Shown here one piece after another: positions 45,171 to 53,274 of a stretch of 53,754 bases of DNA. The first letter of the stretch is position 1; each line of letters begins with the position of its first letter. The notes beneath the pieces were generated by a model. The model was not told the origin of the DNA and did no database searches. It saw only the letters and a list, made by a program, of their open reading frames with translations. Position numbers and translations under genes: made by a program. This DNA comes from an uncultured delta proteobacterium (GTDB taxonomy: Bacteria; Desulfobacterota; Desulfobulbia; Desulfobulbales; Desulfocapsaceae), in NCBI GenBank assembly GCA_903875445.1, contig CAIQWD010000054.1:1-53754 (forward strand). Direction: 5' to 3'.

Positions 45171-46441
45171 GTAGGGTAATCCAATTGAAAAATGGACGGA
45201 TTATCGATCCGTCACAGCAGAGCGACGAGGTTGCTGATCTTTGGATTAAGGACGGGATAATTGTCGATCACCGCTCGGTTGATGGTGAAAATGCCGAAGT
45301 CTTTGATCTTGCAGGCAACTGGGTGGTTCCCGGTCTCATCGATATGCACGTCCATTTGCGGGAACCGGGCGAGGAATATAAGGAAACCATTGCAAGCGGT
45401 TGCCGGGCGGCAGCCGCGGGCGGTTTCACCGCCGTGGCCTGTATGCCTAACACCAAACCGGTAAACGACAATAGTTCGGTAACCAGATTTATCTGCGAAC
45501 AGGCCGCCTCGTGCGCCGCTCGGGTCTATCCGGTGGGTGCGATCAGTCAGGAAAGTGGCGGCGAAAGACTTGCTGAATACGGGGAGATGAAGGCCGCCGG
45601 GGCGGTGGCGGTGACCGATGACGGACAACCGGTCGTCGACAGTCGTCTTATGCGCCGCGCCATGGAATACGCCTCCTCCCATGGGTTGCTGGTTATGTCG
45701 CATGCCGAGGAGATTTCCTTGAGCAGGGGCGGGTGCATGCACGAAGGGGAGGTTTCCACCCGTCTGGGATTGAGGGGTATTCCCGCAGCCGCCGAAAGCA
45801 TCATGGTGTATCGCGAGATCGCCCTTGCCGAATTGACCGGCGCCCGCGTGCATATTTCCCATGTGAGCACGGAGCAGGCCCTCGCGCTGATCGGCAACGC
45901 CAAGGCCAGAGGGATAAAGGTCACAGCGGAAACTGCACCACATTATTTCACCCTCACCGAGCAGGCCGTTCTGGGATATGATACCCATGCCAAAATGAAT
46001 CCGCCGCTCCGTACGGAAAAAGACCGGCAGGCGGTTCGCGCCGCCCTCAGGGACGGCACTCTCGATGCCATCGCCACCGACCATGCCCCCCACTCGGTTC
46101 TGCAGAAGGAGGTTGAGTTCAATCTGGCGGCGAACGGCATTGTCGGTCTGGAAACTTCTTTATCCCTGTCTCTTGTTCTTGTGCGGGAGGGGGTGATTGA
46201 CCCGGTCCGTCTTGTGCAGCTCATGAGCTGTGCTCCCGCCGCGATCCTTGGAGTGGCAGGCGGTTCCCTGCGCATCGGGGAGGCCGCCGATGTGACGGTT
46301 ATCGATCCGCAGCGGCGATTCACCTTTTCTGCCGAAAAAAGCCACTCCAAGGGCAAAAATACCCCATTTGATGGCTGGAAACTTCAGGGTAAGGCGGTTC
46401 TGACGCTTCTTGCCGGCAAGATCACCCACCGCGATCTTTGA
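45167..46441 (+). CDS. pyrC: Dihydroorotase
   Basis: Zinc amidohydrolase that cyclises carbamoyl-aspartate, 424 aa, class I type. Metal ligands and hallmarks: [32 protein letters not shown], and the aspartate and histidines in [11 protein letters not shown]. The carboxylated lysine common in class I enzymes is not evident, since residue use near KETIASG resembles bacterial class I enzymes with an aspartate or alternate ligand; this is not resolved here. It overlaps pyrB by 4 nt and converges on sfsA with a 3-nt gap. Confidence 0.94.
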   Translation: MSRVIQLKNGRIIDPSQQSDEVADLWIKDGIIVDHRSVDGENAEVFDLAGNWVVPGLIDMHVHLREPGEEYKETIASGCRAAAAGGFTAVACMPNTKPVNDNSSVTRFICEQAASCAARVYPVGAISQESGGERLAEYGEMKAAGAVAVTDDGQPVVDSRLMRRAMEYASSHGLLVMSHAEEISLSRGGCMHEGEVSTRLGLRGIPAAAESIMVYREIALAELTGARVHISHVSTEQALALIGNAKARGIKVTAETAPHYFTLTEQAVLGYDTHAKMNPPLRTEKDRQAVRAALRDGTLDAIATDHAPHSVLQKEVEFNLAANGIVGLETSLSLSLVLVREGVIDPVRLVQLMSCAPAAILGVAGGSLRIGEAADVTVIDPQRRFTFSAEKSHSKGKNTPFDGWKLQGKAVLTLLAGKITHRDL

Positions 46442-46444
46442 TCT

Positions 46445-47167
46445 TTATCCCTTGGGGATGATACTGTTTTCTTCGCCCCTGAAGGGCAATGCGTTGACCA
46501 CATGAATGCCCGAGGGACTGACTCGGGCCTGGTAGATTAGCACCTTGACGCCCGCGGCGATCGCCCGGTGCAGAGCCTTGCCGTAATCGGGATCAATATG
46601 CACCGCCGGGGCGAAGTGATCTGCATCCAGGCGCTGGACGAGGAAAAAAATGACCGCTTCCGAACCCTCCTCCACCAGGCGCATGAGTTCCTGCAGGTGC
46701 TTGGTGCCCCGCGTCGTAACCGTATCGGGAAACATTGCGCAGCCATTTATGGCCAGAGAACAGTTTTTCACCTCCAGATAGGTGCTGCGGTCTCCCTGCA
46801 TAAGCTGCAGGTCAAGTCTCGTGTGCCGGGAAGTCTTGACTTCGGCGGCAATGCTGTCGATGTTCGGATATTCGGCAATTTTCCCGGCGAGCAGAGCCTC
46901 GGTCACCAGTTTGTTCGTTAGTGCCGTATTCACTCCAACCCAGGTCGTTCCGACCTTGATCATCTCCAGAGTGTACCGATATTTCCTCTTCGGGTTTTCC
47001 GATGTTGATAGGCAAACGGCGCTGCCGGGGGTCGAGCAGGTGAGCATGGTGCCGGTGTTGGGGCAATGGGCGGTGATGATGTCCCCGCTTTCGAGCCGTA
47101 TGTCCGCAAGAAAACGTTTGTATCTTTTGATAAGTATGCCATCTGTAAGCGGCGAGGGAAATTGCAT
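46445..47167 (-). CDS. sfsA: DNA/RNA nuclease SfsA
   Basis: A 240-aa protein of the SfsA family, linked to sugar fermentation and shown in some bacteria to bind or cut nucleic acid. The conserved stretches are KRYKRFLADIRLESGDIITA, HCPNTGTMLTCSTPGS, and the PD-(D/E)XK-like core TRLDLQLMQGDRSTYLEVKN with the acidic-lysine residues. It ends HVVNALPFRG. It is single and convergent with pyrC. The start ATG at 47167 (MQFPSPLTDG) matches family N-termini. Confidence 0.93.
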   Translation of the reverse strand: MQFPSPLTDGILIKRYKRFLADIRLESGDIITAHCPNTGTMLTCSTPGSAVCLSTSENPKRKYRYTLEMIKVGTTWVGVNTALTNKLVTEALLAGKIAEYPNIDSIAAEVKTSRHTRLDLQLMQGDRSTYLEVKNCSLAINGCAMFPDTVTTRGTKHLQELMRLVEEGSEAVIFFLVQRLDADHFAPAVHIDPDYGKALHRAIAAGVKVLIYQARVSPSGIHVVNALPFRGEENSIIPKG

Positions 47168-47340
47168 GATCGAGAGGCAAATGTCAGCTCATCTTGAGGT
47201 TGCGAATAAACACGGTTAGTGATACTAATTATAAAAACAATTTGTAGGTGGAAGCAACGAATCCAGATTTCCCCGGAGCCGAATCCATGGGAAGAAGTGA
47301 TGCGAGCATTCCATTCTAATAAAAAAGGAGAGGAAGGGCT

Positions 47341-48558
47341 ATGAAATTAGGCATCAACGGTTTAGGAAGGATAGGGAAGCTTTCTCTCTGGCACCATGTG
47401 GCGAGAAAGCATTTTTCCGGAGTGGTCGTCAATATCGGCCGCGAAGTAGGGCGAAATCTCACGGATCTTGCGGCAATGCTTGAAAAAGACTCGACCTACG
47501 GGCGCTTGGGTTCCTACCTGTATGGCCACAAATGCCCCCGGGTCATTGAAGAGATCAATGATGAGCGAGGAACCATGATGGTGAATGGTGTGCCGGTGAC
47601 CATCCTCCGTTCCGCCCGGAATCCGAAGGATATTACTTGGCAGGAAAACGGGGTCAAGCTGGTGGTCGATACCACCGGTATGTTTACCGATCCGACCACC
47701 GATCCGGGTGCCGAAAAGGGTGCCTTACGGGGGCATATGCAGGCCGGAGCGGACAAAGTCATCCTCTCGGCACCGTTCAAGATCAAATCGAAAGGCTTGG
47801 ACATGCCGGCCGACGCTATCACCACGGTGATGGGCATAAATGACGAGATGTACGATATGGGGCGGCATTCCGTGATTTCCGCAGCTTCCTGCACGACCAC
47901 CTGTTTGTCATATATGATTAAGCCGCTCCTGGAAAAGGTCGGAGCCGATAAGATTCTCAGCGCATCGATGGTTACCGTCCATGCCGCCACCGGAAGCCAG
48001 CAGGTGCTCGATCGACTGCCGAAGACCGGAGCCACCGATTTTCGCAAGAACCGCTCCATTCAGAATAATATCATCCTCACCACGACGGGTGCGGCGAAAG
48101 CCCTCTCCCTGGTTATTCCCGAGATGGCCTCCATCGGCTTTATGGCCGAGTCGGTGCGTATCCCGACCACCACCGGTTCTTTGATTATCCTGGTAGTCAA
48201 TCTCCAGGACGAGTTAGATTACCCAATAAAAAGGGACGCTATTAACGCCATTTACAAAGAATACGCCGGGATCAATCCCTATCTGAAGTTTTCCGAGGAA
48301 CAAAATGTTTCTAGTGACATTATTGGTCTGCCGGCTGCGGCCGCAGTGATCGAGGGCTCGGAGACCCATACCAGGACGGCGAATATCCAGGTCAATCTAG
48401 CGAAGGTGAAGGCCGACAGCCTGCGGCCCGGTGCTGATCCGATTGTCAACGTACCGGTCACCCAGGCCGTAATTTACGGTTGGTATGATAACGAATTCGG
48501 CAGCTATACCAACATGCTTGGCGATTTGACCGTGCATGTCAGCGAGGGGATGTTGTAA
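47341..48558 (+). CDS. gap: Glyceraldehyde-3-phosphate dehydrogenase, long form
   Basis: Glycolytic/gluconeogenic enzyme, 405 aa against the usual 330-340. The NAD(P)-binding start is GINGLGRIGKL, the catalytic cysteine is C184 in SAASCTTTCLS, and the C-terminal YGWYDNEFGSYTNML is canonical. The segment after the second strand reads VVVNIGREVGRNL instead of VAINDLT, so the aspartate that selects NAD+ is missing and an arginine follows. Extra residues lie between about 55 and 100. It leads the order gap-rimI-pgk-tpiA-secG. GGAGAGG precedes the ATG. The coenzyme preference should be tested. Confidence 0.93.
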   Translation: MKLGINGLGRIGKLSLWHHVARKHFSGVVVNIGREVGRNLTDLAAMLEKDSTYGRLGSYLYGHKCPRVIEEINDERGTMMVNGVPVTILRSARNPKDITWQENGVKLVVDTTGMFTDPTTDPGAEKGALRGHMQAGADKVILSAPFKIKSKGLDMPADAITTVMGINDEMYDMGRHSVISAASCTTTCLSYMIKPLLEKVGADKILSASMVTVHAATGSQQVLDRLPKTGATDFRKNRSIQNNIILTTTGAAKALSLVIPEMASIGFMAESVRIPTTTGSLIILVVNLQDELDYPIKRDAINAIYKEYAGINPYLKFSEEQNVSSDIIGLPAAAAVIEGSETHTRTANIQVNLAKVKADSLRPGADPIVNVPVTQAVIYGWYDNEFGSYTNMLGDLTVHVSEGML

Positions 48559-48567
48559 AAAACGCTG

Positions 48568-49005
48568 ATGATCGTCCGTGAGATGGGGCCGGCGGATCTT
48601 GCCGCTGTCGGGGAGATTGAACGGCATACCCTGACACCGTGGTCGTCGGTTGCACTCCGGCAGGAGTTGGAAGTGCAGCAGGGATCGTGTTTCGTCGCCG
48701 AGGCCGATGGCCGGCGAATAGTCGGCTGGTGCGCCTGCCGGACGGTCTGGCCCGAAGCGGAACTTCTGAAAATCGCCGTCGCCGAACGGGAAAGAAAAAA
48801 GGGCATCGGAAGTGCTCTCTTGCAACACTGCATTGGCGACTTGCAACGGCAAAGCTTTACAACACTTTTTCTGGAAGTTCGGGCCGCAAACGAGGCGGCA
48901 ATACGTTTTTATAATAGCCATGGTTTTTGTAAGGTCGGGATGCGACGAGCATATTATTCCGACCCGCAGGACGATGCGGTGATTTTACGAAAAGATATCT
49001 GTTGA
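48568..49005 (+). CDS. rimI: Ribosomal-protein S18 alanine N-acetyltransferase (RimI-like)
   Basis: GNAT enzyme of 145 aa that acetylates the N-terminal alanine of ribosomal protein S18, by family analogy. The acetyl-CoA loop is VAERERKKGIGSALLQHCI, and LEVRAANEAAIRFYNSHGFCKV is the RimI signature. It is inserted between gap and pgk, 9 nt after gap, and is part of that run of genes. Another GNAT substrate cannot be excluded. Confidence 0.86.
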   Translation: MIVREMGPADLAAVGEIERHTLTPWSSVALRQELEVQQGSCFVAEADGRRIVGWCACRTVWPEAELLKIAVAERERKKGIGSALLQHCIGDLQRQSFTTLFLEVRAANEAAIRFYNSHGFCKVGMRRAYYSDPQDDAVILRKDIC

Positions 49006-49043
49006 TGGTGGATTAACAAGCAAACAGATTTTTGGGGAGGATT

Positions 49044-50222
49044 ATGAAATCTATTCGCGATTTTTCTTTATCGGGCAAAAGGGTGCTGCTCCGGGTCGAT
49101 TTTAATGTGCCGATGGACGAGCAGAACCAAATCACCGACGATAATCGGGTGACCATGGTCTTGCCGACCATCCGTTATATCCTGCAGGAGAAGGGGAAAC
49201 TCATCCTCTGTTCGCATATGGGGCGACCCAAGGGCAAGCGGGTCGAGGCCCTTAGCCTGGCACCGGTTGCCGACCATCTGCAGTCCCTGTTAGGCGTAAA
49301 GGTGACCCTGGCACCGGATTGTGTCGGTGAGGAGGTAATGGCCCTCGTTGCAAAAATGGCCGCCGGTGAGGTGCTTCTTCTTGAGAATCTGCGCTTTCAC
49401 CTCGAAGAAACTGCTAATGATCCGGGATTTTCAGAACAACTGGCCAAGCTTGCCGATGTGTATATCAATGACGCCTTTGCCGCTTCCCATCGGGCGCATG
49501 CCTCCGTGGTCGGGGTAGCGGAGCTGGTGGCGGAAAAAGGCGCCGGTTTTCTGCTGCAGACGGAAATGGACTATTTCCGGAAATCCATGACCGAACCGAT
49601 CAGGCCTTTAGTGGCGGTTATCGGCGGCGCCAAAGTGTCCTCTAAACTTGGCGCGCTGGAGAATATGCTGGCTAAGGTCGATCGTATGATCATCGGCGGA
49701 GCGATGGCCAACACTTTCCTAAAAAGTATGGGGGTTGAGGTTGGGGCTTCGAAGGTCGAGGATGATCTGCTGGAGACGGCCAAGCGCTTTGTCGAGGCAG
49801 CAGATACCAAGGGAATCAAACTCCACCTGCCCGTTGATTTTGTAGTAGCCGACCGGTTTGCCGAGGATGCGGTGACCAAAACCGTTACCTTCCGCGATAT
49901 TCCCTCCGGATGGATGGCCCTCGATATCGGCCCGGCTTCGACGATCCTCTTCCAGGAAGCCCTGCAGGATGCCGGAACGATTATCTGGAACGGCCCGATG
50001 GGTGCTTTCGAGATCGATGCCTTTGCCCGGGGCACGATGGCCCTGTGCCGGACTGTGGCGGCGTCCCATGCCCTGTCCATCGTTGGCGGTGGCGACTCGA
50101 ACGCGGCGGTGAAAAAATCGGGGGAGGAAAAAAACATCTCCTATATGTCCACCGGCGGCGGGGCCTTCCTGGAACTGATGGAAGGCAAGGTGCTTCCCGG
50201 CGTGGCTGTACTCGATCGTTAA
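49044..50222 (+). CDS. pgk: Phosphoglycerate kinase
   Basis: ATP-forming step of glycolysis, 392 aa. Family features: RVDFNVPMDEQ, HMGRPKGKRVEAL, DAFAASHRAHAS, a NGPMGAFE segment and a C-terminal GGGDSNAAVKK with STGGGAFLELMEGK. I start at ATG 49044, preceded by TTTGGGGAGG; an in-frame GTG/ATG-like start at 49032 is less likely. It precedes tpiA by 27 nt. Confidence 0.97.
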   Translation: MKSIRDFSLSGKRVLLRVDFNVPMDEQNQITDDNRVTMVLPTIRYILQEKGKLILCSHMGRPKGKRVEALSLAPVADHLQSLLGVKVTLAPDCVGEEVMALVAKMAAGEVLLLENLRFHLEETANDPGFSEQLAKLADVYINDAFAASHRAHASVVGVAELVAEKGAGFLLQTEMDYFRKSMTEPIRPLVAVIGGAKVSSKLGALENMLAKVDRMIIGGAMANTFLKSMGVEVGASKVEDDLLETAKRFVEAADTKGIKLHLPVDFVVADRFAEDAVTKTVTFRDIPSGWMALDIGPASTILFQEALQDAGTIIWNGPMGAFEIDAFARGTMALCRTVAASHALSIVGGGDSNAAVKKSGEEKNISYMSTGGGAFLELMEGKVLPGVAVLDR

Positions 50223-50249
50223 CGTGAGTTGAAAAATCTGGAGAATGAT

Positions 50250-51008
50250 ATGGGTACGCGAAAGGCCTTGATTGCCGGCAATTGGAAAATGTATACCACC
50301 GTCGTCGATGGCTGCCGTCTGGCTCTTGATGTGGCCAAAACCGCCGGCAATTTTACCGACAGGGAAGTGCTCATAGCACCGCCCTTTACCATCCTCAGCG
50401 AAGTGGCGCATGTTCTTGCCGGCAGTGACATCATCGTTGCCTCGCAAAATGTCTGCTGGGCGGAAAAAGGTGCCTTCACCGGCGAGATCTCTCCGGTAAT
50501 GGTGCGGGCTGCCGGCGGCAGTGCGGCAATCGTCGGTCACTCGGAAAGGCGGCAGATCTTCGGCGAAACCGATGAGCTGATCAACCGCCGGGTGCAGGGG
50601 GCGCTTGCCTTTGGTTTGCTGACTATCCTCTGTATCGGTGAAACCTTAGACGAGCGGGAAAGCGGTAAGACTTTTGAAGTGCTGGCGGCGCAGCTGAAAA
50701 AAGGACTGGCGTCGCTTGCCGTCGCCGATATGGCAAAGGTGGTCATTGCCTATGAACCGGTTTGGGCGATCGGCACCGGCAAAACCGCGAGCAAGGAGCA
50801 GGCCCAGGAAGCCCATGCCTTTATTCGTGAAACGCTTGGTAAGATTTTTGAAAAAACCGTTGCCGAGCAAACACGGATATTGTATGGTGGCTCGGTTAAA
50901 CCAACCAACATTGACGAACTCATGGCGCAGAACGATATCGATGGCGCCCTGGTTGGTGGTGCCGCTTTGGATGCCGAGTCATTCGGGCGAATTATTCATT
51001 ATCAATAA
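50250..51008 (+). CDS. tpiA: Triosephosphate isomerase
   Basis: Interconverts glyceraldehyde-3-phosphate and dihydroxyacetone phosphate; 252 aa. Catalytic residues are K in AGNWKMY, H in VGHSERRQIF and E in AYEPVWAIGTGKTAS; the phosphate loop is YGGSVKPTN. The start is ATG 50250 after TGGAGA; an earlier TTG at 50229 also reads in frame. It sits between pgk and secG. Confidence 0.97.
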   Translation: MGTRKALIAGNWKMYTTVVDGCRLALDVAKTAGNFTDREVLIAPPFTILSEVAHVLAGSDIIVASQNVCWAEKGAFTGEISPVMVRAAGGSAAIVGHSERRQIFGETDELINRRVQGALAFGLLTILCIGETLDERESGKTFEVLAAQLKKGLASLAVADMAKVVIAYEPVWAIGTGKTASKEQAQEAHAFIRETLGKIFEKTVAEQTRILYGGSVKPTNIDELMAQNDIDGALVGGAALDAESFGRIIHYQ

Positions 51009-51028
51009 ATCGAAATCCCGACAGTCGT

Positions 51029-51406
51029 ATGGATACCCTGCTTACAATCGTACACGTCATAGTCTGCCTCTTCCTGGTTGGCATCGTCTTGCTCCAGCAC
51101 GGTAAAGGTGCGGATATCGGTGCGTCGTTCGGCGGGTCCAGCCAGTCGCTTTTCGGTACGGAAGGGCCACTGCCGCTGCTCAATAAAATCACAACCGCAG
51201 CGGCAATAATTTTTATGTTGACTTCCGTGACATTAGCGTATATTTCATCCCAGACCGGAAAGACATCGGTTATGAGCAAAGTCGCTGTCAGTCAACCGGC
51301 CCAGGTGCAGGAAGCACAACCCCTGGCCAAAGAGGACGCGCAGAAGGATGTTCCGACCGAGAGCAACACGAACACGGAAGCCGGCACCGAAAAAACGACA
51401 AAGTAA
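51029..51406 (+). CDS. secG: Preprotein translocase subunit SecG
   Basis: Small subunit of the SecYEG channel, 125 aa. Two transmembrane segments (LLTIVHVIVCLFLVGIVLLQ and LNKITTAAAIIFMLTSVTLA) flank HGKGADIGASFGGSSQSLFG. The C-terminal 40 residues are acidic and polar (KEDAQKDVPTESNTNTEA), longer than in short SecG proteins. It follows tpiA by 20 nt and the tRNA-Leu gene begins 14 nt after its stop, so the two may share a transcript. Confidence 0.95.
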   Translation: MDTLLTIVHVIVCLFLVGIVLLQHGKGADIGASFGGSSQSLFGTEGPLPLLNKITTAAAIIFMLTSVTLAYISSQTGKTSVMSKVAVSQPAQVQEAQPLAKEDAQKDVPTESNTNTEAGTEKTTK

Positions 51407-51420
51407 AGAATAATAAGTTT

Positions 51421-51505
51421 GCCGAAGTGGTGGAATTGGTAGACGCGCACGCTTGAGGGGCGTGTGGGGAGACCCGTGCCGGTTCGAGTCCGGCCTTCGG
51501 CACCA
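51421..51505 (+). tRNA. tRNA-Leu (GAG)
   Basis: An 85-nt gene with encoded CCA. The acceptor stem is GCCGAAG/CTTCGGC, the anticodon stem CACGC/GCGTG around TTGAGGG (anticodon GAG), the variable arm is long (TGGGGAGACCCGT), and the T arm is CCGG-TTCGAGT-CCGG. Its 3' end is the likely attachment site of the integrase that starts 197 nt downstream. Confidence 0.96.
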
Positions 51506-51540
51506 TTTTGTAGTCCAAAGATGTCCGATAACATCTTCAA

Positions 51541-51573
51541 AACCCGCATCCAGCAATGGATTGCGGGTTTTTT
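51541..51573 (+). terminator. Terminator after tRNA-Leu
   Basis: AACCCGCA at 51541-51548 pairs with TGCGGGTT at 51562-51569, with an inner TCCA/TGGA stem and a GCAA loop, followed by T residues to 51573. It separates the tRNA from the integrase. Confidence 0.9.
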
Positions 51574-51701
51574 CTTGTCTTCTTTGATCTAAAGACGTCC
51601 GAAGTTGTCCATTAAAATCCATTGATCAAAGGGTGTATTCTGGGGTATATTTCATTTCATGATCGAACTGACGATGAAAAATACACCCTGCGGAACCCGC
51701 A

Positions 51702-52943
51702 ATGCCTTCTCTTACTGTACTTGACATTCGCAATGCTAAAATCCCGTGTCGTCTAGCGGATGGTGGCGGTCTGTTCTTTGAAATCACCCTAACCGGGGTG
51801 AAACGATGGCTTTACAGATTTAAGATAGACGGCGTAAACGGCATGTACATCGTTGGCCGGTATCCTGAAATCTCCCTGAAAGAAGCGAGGGAAAGTCATC
51901 TCAAGGCAAAGACCCTTGTCAGACAAGGTATAAATCCTGCTAAGGCAAGAAGAGGAATAAAAAGAGAGAACATCGAGAAAGACAACAAACGCAAAGATCT
52001 ACGAACTAAGTCTTTGGAAAATATCGCACTTGAGTGGATCGAACAGCAACGTGAAGGCTGGAGTATCGACCATGCAAGAGCAATACTTGAAACGTTAAAG
52101 AGAGATGTATTTGGCAGAATTGGCGATCAGCCAATTGATACAATTACACCACCTGAAGTTCTGAAAATCTTAAGGAAGATTGAAACACGCGGTTCACTGG
52201 AAATCGCTCGGAAGGTCTTGCAAAGGATGAGTGCAGTTTTCCGATATGCAATTCAAACTGGCCGAGCCACGTACAATCCTGCGGCGGATATGCAAGGTGT
52301 ATTAAAGGCAAAAACAGTTGAACATATGCCGGCAGTTTATGACAAAGAATTATCAGAGTTGCTGAAGGAAATTAATTCCAACAACAAAATTCATATCACC
52401 ACCAAACTCGCACTGCAATTCACGGCGGCAACAGCGTGCAGATCAGGTGAAGTCAGAAATGCCCGTTGGACTGAAATGCTCCTGGAAGAAAGAGAATGGC
52501 ACATTCCTGCCGAGCGAATGAAAATGCGAAGACCGCATATCGTTCCCTTGTCAAAGCAAGCGCTGGCCATCTTAACTAGGGCATCAACTCTTTTTGGCAC
52601 GGAAGGCTTGATCTTCCCTAGTGTTCGTGACGCTAAAGAGCCTATGTCCGACAACGCCATGTCAAAAGCTCTTCGTGATATGGGATACCGAGGAAAGGCG
52701 ACACCCCATGGCTTTCGCACTTCTTTTTCTTCAATGGCCCATGAGCGATCTGGATTTCCCAGCGAAGTAATTGAGAAGGCACTTGCTCACGAAGAAAAGA
52801 ACAAGATTAAAGGAGCGTATAACCGAGCCGAATACCTTGAGCAACGGCGGCAACTGATGGACTGGTGGGGTAATAAATTGCAGACCCTTGAATTTGGTTC
52901 TGAAATCATACCGTTACGGAAAGTATCAAACCGCTCTGCTTAA
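51702..52943 (+). CDS. P4-type tyrosine integrase
   Basis: Site-specific recombinase of the phage P4 integrase family, 413 aa, apparently intact. The N-terminal arm-binding DUF4102-like domain (DGGGLFFEITLTGVKRWLYR, GRYPEISLKEARE) is followed by a core-binding domain (EWIEQQREGWSIDHARAI) and the catalytic domain: arginine in CRSGEVRNARW, HGFRTSFSS (H-x-x-R), histidine in ALAHEEKNKI and tyrosine in GAYNRAEYLEQR. Such integrases use the 3' ends of tRNA genes. It lies 197 nt after tRNA-Leu in the same direction, so tRNA-Leu is probably the attachment site of an island reaching beyond 53754. Confidence 0.94.
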   Translation: MPSLTVLDIRNAKIPCRLADGGGLFFEITLTGVKRWLYRFKIDGVNGMYIVGRYPEISLKEARESHLKAKTLVRQGINPAKARRGIKRENIEKDNKRKDLRTKSLENIALEWIEQQREGWSIDHARAILETLKRDVFGRIGDQPIDTITPPEVLKILRKIETRGSLEIARKVLQRMSAVFRYAIQTGRATYNPAADMQGVLKAKTVEHMPAVYDKELSELLKEINSNNKIHITTKLALQFTAATACRSGEVRNARWTEMLLEEREWHIPAERMKMRRPHIVPLSKQALAILTRASTLFGTEGLIFPSVRDAKEPMSDNAMSKALRDMGYRGKATPHGFRTSFSSMAHERSGFPSEVIEKALAHEEKNKIKGAYNRAEYLEQRRQLMDWWGNKLQTLEFGSEIIPLRKVSNRSA

Positions 52944-52978
52944 AGCAAATGCAAAACCACTACACCCCAGCCCTTGAA

Positions 52979-53256
52979 CCGACTCAAGACCGATGAGTGA
53001 CAGTGCCATTTCGTCGGTATTACGGCGTATGGGGTATGCCAAAGATGAGATGAGTGGCCACGGCTTCCGTAGCATGGCCAGCACCCTGTTGAATGAACAG
53101 GGCTGGAACCGGGACGCAATTGAGCGACAATTTGCCCATGCAGAGAGAGATAGTGTCCGAGCTGCCTATAACTATGCTGAGTTCATGTCGGAGCGAAATA
53201 AGATGATGCAGTCTTGGGCCGACTATCTGGATGGGATCAAAGCCGGAGCCAAAACT
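52979..53256 (+). pseudogene. C-terminal fragment of a second P4-type integrase
   Basis: About 92 codons match the end of a P4 integrase: RPMSDSAISSVLRRMGY, SGHGFRSMASTLLNE, RQFAHAERDSVRAAYNYAEF, MQSWADYLDGIKAGA. It holds the H-x-x-R, histidine and tyrosine of the active site but not the rest. It is clearly different in sequence from the intact integrase just upstream, so it is not a simple duplication. It is in frame with the following IS66 sequence (the joined frame starts at ATG 52993), a fusion produced by truncation. Confidence 0.85.
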
Positions 53257-53274
53257 TATGTTATATGTCCGGAC

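Noticed and set aside
45212-46093. Minus-strand open frame of 293 codons in pyrC
   Set aside because: It is antisense to a clear dihydroorotase and has no recognisable domain.
51516-51612. AAAGATGTCCG and AAAGACGTCCG as integrase arm-binding sites
   Set aside because: They are similar and close to the integrase, but only two short copies are visible and no experimental consensus can be applied.
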